Source: Eggerthellaceae bacterium | GTDB lineage: Bacteria > Actinomycetota > Coriobacteriia > Coriobacteriales > Eggerthellaceae | Reading direction: 5' to 3' | Length of the DNA stretch: 7,620 nt | Assembly: GCA_017559045.1 (NCBI GenBank) | Contig: JAFYTB010000073.1 | Span: 1 to 7,620 of the forward strand | Shown here: piece after piece, positions 4,940 to 7,620 of the stretch | Numbering within the stretch: the stretch's first letter is position 1 | Layout: each line of letters begins with the position of its first letter | Notes under the pieces: model-generated | What the model was told of the DNA's origin: nothing | Seen by the model: the letters and a program-made list of their open reading frames with translations, nothing else | Database searches by the model: none | Position numbers and translations under genes: made by a program

Positions 4940-6364
4940 ATGTACAACGTCTCCTCTAAACGAGCTGAAGAATTCATCAACCACGAAGAGATCCTCGAAA
5001 CGCTCTCCTACGCAAGCGAATGTGCGAAGGACCTCTCCGTCGTCGACGCCATCCTCGAGAAGGCCGCCAAGGGCAAAGGCCTCTCTCATCGTGAGGCAAG
5101 CGTACTCCTCGCATGCGAAGACGAGCAGCGCGTATCCCGCATCTTCGAGATCGCTCGCAAGATCAAGCAGGACTACTACGGCAACCGCATCGTCCTGTTC
5201 GCTCCGCTGTATCTTTCTAATTACTGCGTGAACGGCTGCACGTACTGCCCCTACCACGGCACCAACAAGAACATCACGCGTAAGAAGCTCACTCAGGAAG
5301 AGATCGCCGCAGAGGTCATCGCGCTCCAGGACATGGGCCACAAGCGCCTCGCCATCGAGCTCGGCGAGCATCCGAAGGAAAACCCCATCGAGTACGTGCT
5401 TGAGAGCCTCAAGACCATCTACTCGGTGAAACACAAGAACGGCGCCATCCGTCGCGCCAACGTCAACATTGCGGCTACCACGGTAGAGAACTACCGCAAG
5501 CTTCGCGATGCCGAAATCGGCACCTACATCCTGTTCCAGGAGACTTACCACAAGGAAAGCTACGAGAAGCTTCACCCCACGGGACCGAAGAGCGACTACG
5601 CATGGCACACCGAGGCTCACGACAGGGCCATGGAAGCAGGCATCGACGATGTCGGTCTTGGCGTTCTGTTCGGCCTCGAGGGCTATCGTTACGAGTTCGC
5701 AGGCCTTCTCATGCACGCAGAGCATCTTGAGGCTGTATTCGGCGTCGGCCCGCACACCATCAGCGTGCCCCGCATCCGCCCCGCAGACGGAGTTGACCCC
5801 ACCGCATTCGACAACGGCGTAGCCGACGACATCTTCGAGAAGATCGTCGCCTGCATCCGCATCGCTGTCCCCTACACCGGCATGATCGTCTCCACCCGCG
5901 AGAACAAGGCCTGCCGCGAGCGACTGCTCGAGCTTGGCGTCTCCCAGATCTCCGGTGGCTCCAAGACCAGCGTCGGCGGATACGTCGAGGATGAGCCCGA
6001 GGACGAAGACAGCTCCCAGTTCGAGATCAGCGACAACCGAACCCTCGACGAGGTTATCGGTTGGCTTCTCGGTCTCGACTACATCCCCAGCTTCTGCACC
6101 GCCTGTTATCGAGCCGGCCGCCAGGGCGACCGATTCATGGAGGTCTGCAAGGCTGAGCAGATCAGCGCATTCTGCCACCCGAACGCACTCATGACCCTCG
6201 AGGAGTACCTCATCGACTACGCTTCTCCCAAGGTAAAGGAAGCTGGCGAGGCTCTCATCGAGAGGGAAATGACGCTTCCCGTGGTCACCGAATCCCCGAT
6301 GGCTAAAAAGCTCGCAGAAAACCTGGAGAAGATTCGCTCGGGCGTTCGCGATCTGAGGTTCTAA
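4940..6364 (+). CDS. hydG: [FeFe]-hydrogenase maturase HydG (radical-SAM tyrosine lyase)
   Basis: This 474-residue radical S-adenosylmethionine enzyme cleaves tyrosine to p-cresol and dehydroglycine, and produces the CO and CN ligands of the H-cluster as an Fe(CO)2(CN) synthon. The radical-SAM cluster motif is CVNGCTYC (Cys96, Cys100, Cys103) after a region typical of the ThiH-like family. The C-terminal second cluster motif is CTAC plus a third cysteine 22 residues later (Cys386, Cys389, Cys412), which is diagnostic for HydG and separates it from ThiH. Length matches the family. The ribosome site is weak (AAAGG, about 12 bases upstream), and the gene starts 30 bases after the regulator, so it is probably co-transcribed. 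It is a cytoplasmic maturase; its target is presumably the hydrogenase encoded divergently. Confidence 0.96.
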   Translation: MYNVSSKRAEEFINHEEILETLSYASECAKDLSVVDAILEKAAKGKGLSHREASVLLACEDEQRVSRIFEIARKIKQDYYGNRIVLFAPLYLSNYCVNGCTYCPYHGTNKNITRKKLTQEEIAAEVIALQDMGHKRLAIELGEHPKENPIEYVLESLKTIYSVKHKNGAIRRANVNIAATTVENYRKLRDAEIGTYILFQETYHKESYEKLHPTGPKSDYAWHTEAHDRAMEAGIDDVGLGVLFGLEGYRYEFAGLLMHAEHLEAVFGVGPHTISVPRIRPADGVDPTAFDNGVADDIFEKIVACIRIAVPYTGMIVSTRENKACRERLLELGVSQISGGSKTSVGGYVEDEPEDEDSSQFEISDNRTLDEVIGWLLGLDYIPSFCTACYRAGRQGDRFMEVCKAEQISAFCHPNALMTLEEYLIDYASPKVKEAGEALIEREMTLPVVTESPMAKKLAENLEKIRSGVRDLRF

Positions 6365-6373
6365 GCAGCCTGC

Positions 6374-7441
6374 ATGCAAAATCTCATAGGACAACATGAC
6401 TGGCTCGAGCTTCTCGATAAGCTCGAGAGCATGCATACCCTCACCGAGGCTGAATGGGTTGCGCTTATCGACGGCCGCACCCCAGAGCTTTCGGAGGAGC
6501 TGTTGAAGCGCGCCCGACGCACCTGCGATGAGGTGTACGGAAAGCGTGTTTTCATTCGAGGACTTATCGAGCTCTCCAGCTACTGCCGAAACGACTGCCT
6601 TTACTGCGGAATCCGTCGCGGAAACAAAGAGGCCGTTCGCTATCGCCTTTCAAACGAAAGCGTCCTCTCGTGCTGCGAGCAGGGACACGAACTGGGCTTT
6701 CGCACTTTCGTGCTTCAGGGCGGAGAAGATCCGTACTACACAGACGACAGGGTCTCCGAGCTTGTCGGCCTCATCAAGAAGCGTTACCCCGACTGCGCGG
6801 TCACGCTCTCTCTTGGCGAAAAGTCCCGCTCGAGCTATCAGCGCTTTTTCGATGCTGGAGCGGATCGTTATCTGCTTCGTCACGAAACGGCAAACGAAGA
6901 GCACTACTCGTCCCTGCATCCGGAAGGCATGTCGGCCGCAGTACGAAAGCAATGCCTTCGCGACCTGCGCGACATCGGATATCAGGTTGGCAGCGGATTC
7001 ATGGTGGGAAGCCCCGGACAAGATGCAAAACGTCTTGCCGAGGATATGAAGTTCCTCGAATCGCTCAATCCGCACATGGTGGGCATTGGCCCCTTCATCC
7101 CGCATTCCAAAACGCCGTACGCCAACGAACCCGGCGGCACTCTGGAACTGACGCTGTTCATGATCGGCTGCCTTCGACTCATGCTTCCCAAAACTCTGCT
7201 GCCGTCGACTACCGCCCTCGCGAGCATCCACCCCCAAGGCCACGAGATGGGCATGGCCGCAGGTGCAAACGTCATAATGCCCAACCTATCGCCTGTCGAG
7301 TTCCGCGAAGCATACGATCTTTACGAGGGCAAAGCACACTCCGGTTTGGAAGCAGCCGAGAACCTGAAGGCCGTGATCAACAAGCTTTCTGCAGTTGGTT
7401 ACGAGGTCGTTGTAGACCGCGGTGACTCGCTTGTCCTGTAG
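6374..7441 (+). CDS. hydE: [FeFe]-hydrogenase maturase HydE (radical-SAM)
   Basis: This 355-residue radical S-adenosylmethionine enzyme acts on the iron synthon made by HydG and contributes to the diiron precursor and its dithiolate bridge. The cluster motif is CRNDCLYC (Cys71, Cys75, Cys78) followed by GIRRGN and RYR, typical of HydE. Further family stretches are FVLQGGEDPYYTD (about 112-124), the LSLGEKS segment, and near the C-terminus PQGHEMGMAAGANVIMPN followed by YDLYEGK. The C-terminal half lacks the extra cysteines of some HydE proteins that bind a second, non-essential cluster. It starts 9 bases after the hydG stop and has only a distant GAGGT, so translation is likely coupled to hydG. 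Biotin synthase is a distant relative, but context and motifs favour HydE. Confidence 0.95.
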   Translation: MQNLIGQHDWLELLDKLESMHTLTEAEWVALIDGRTPELSEELLKRARRTCDEVYGKRVFIRGLIELSSYCRNDCLYCGIRRGNKEAVRYRLSNESVLSCCEQGHELGFRTFVLQGGEDPYYTDDRVSELVGLIKKRYPDCAVTLSLGEKSRSSYQRFFDAGADRYLLRHETANEEHYSSLHPEGMSAAVRKQCLRDLRDIGYQVGSGFMVGSPGQDAKRLAEDMKFLESLNPHMVGIGPFIPHSKTPYANEPGGTLELTLFMIGCLRLMLPKTLLPSTTALASIHPQGHEMGMAAGANVIMPNLSPVEFREAYDLYEGKAHSGLEAAENLKAVINKLSAVGYEVVVDRGDSLVL

Positions 7442-7486
7442 CTGAAGAGCGAACCCGACAAACCCTTTGTCACCCTTGAAAAGAAA

Positions 7487-7519
7487 AAGGTCAGGCGAAA
7501 CGCCTGACCTTAAATTTTT
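7487..7519 (+). terminator. Strong intrinsic terminator after hydE, probably bidirectional
   Basis: A perfect 11-bp stem pairs AAGGTCAGGCG (7487-7497) with CGCCTGACCTT (7501-7511) across loop AAA, followed by AAATTTTT. The opposite strand reads the same stem followed by TTTTTCTT, so it can also end transcription of the tRNA gene coming from the right. Confidence 0.92.
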
Positions 7520-7520
7520 C

Positions 7521-7596
7521 TGGAGCCGATGAGCGGACTCGAACCGCTGACCTACGCATTACGAGTGCGTTGCTCTACCAACTGAGCCACATCGGC
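7521..7596 (-). tRNA. tRNA-Thr, anticodon CGU
   Basis: This is a full 76-nt cloverleaf on the minus strand. The acceptor stem is GCCGATG with CATCGGC; the D arm is GCTC/GAGC with the AGTTGGTA loop; the anticodon stem is ACGCA/TGCGT with loop CTCGTAA; the variable region is AGGTC; and the T arm is AGCGG-TTCGAGT-CCGCT. The 3' CCA is encoded (7523-7521) with T as discriminator base. The anticodon CGT (complement of 7561-7563) reads threonine codon ACG. Confidence 0.97.
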
Positions 7597-7620
7597 ATGA
7601 TGTACTTCCTGAGAAGCGAC

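Noticed and set aside
4787..6436. 549-residue open frame on the minus strand across hydG
   Set aside because: It is antisense to a clear HydG with all catalytic motifs. It is open only because of the biased codon use of hydG; the translation is acidic, low in complexity and has no family features.

Overview
The window looks like a chromosomal segment of an anaerobic, moderately GC-rich bacterium. The best guess is a gut-type Coriobacteriia member (Eggerthellaceae or relatives). That guess rests on the gene combination and base composition only and is not proven. Apart from one insertion sequence at the left edge, the window is a compact [FeFe]-hydrogenase locus: structural genes on the minus strand, and a putative regulator plus two H-cluster maturases on the plus strand, divergent from a shared intergenic region.

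Left part (about 3-1764): a complete IS110-family element, best placed in the IS1111 group. It has one DEDD/serine transposase (minus strand), near-perfect 20-bp subterminal inverted repeats (8-27 and 1737-1756), and about 350 bases of non-coding sequence downstream of the transposase. That is where IS1111-type elements encode their guide (seek/bridge) RNA. A terminator-like hairpin closes the region just inside the inverted repeat. A 14-base stretch in the non-coding part equals the sequence expected if the two ends of the element were joined in a circle.

Middle (1872-4332, minus strand): a three-gene operon read right to left. It encodes the [FeFe]-hydrogenase catalytic subunit (two ferredoxin-type [4Fe-4S] motifs plus all H-cluster motifs), a separate small subunit with a twin-arginine-like N-terminus, and a four-helix cytochrome b of the formate dehydrogenase gamma type. 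A GC-rich hairpin lies after the last gene. Together they suggest a membrane-bound hydrogenase, probably facing outward, that exchanges electrons with the quinone pool.

Intergenic hub (4333-4606): no gene. It holds candidate promoters for both directions that face each other, a directly repeated heptamer lying in and between them, and a leader of about 200 nt before the TTG start of the catalytic subunit.

Right part (4607-7441, plus strand): a TM1266-type small protein of the iron-only hydrogenase system, then hydG and hydE, the radical-SAM maturases that build the CO/CN ligands and the dithiolate bridge of the H-cluster. hydF, the third maturase, is not in the window. A strong, probably bidirectional terminator follows hydE, and a tRNA-Thr(CGU) gene on the minus strand ends the window.
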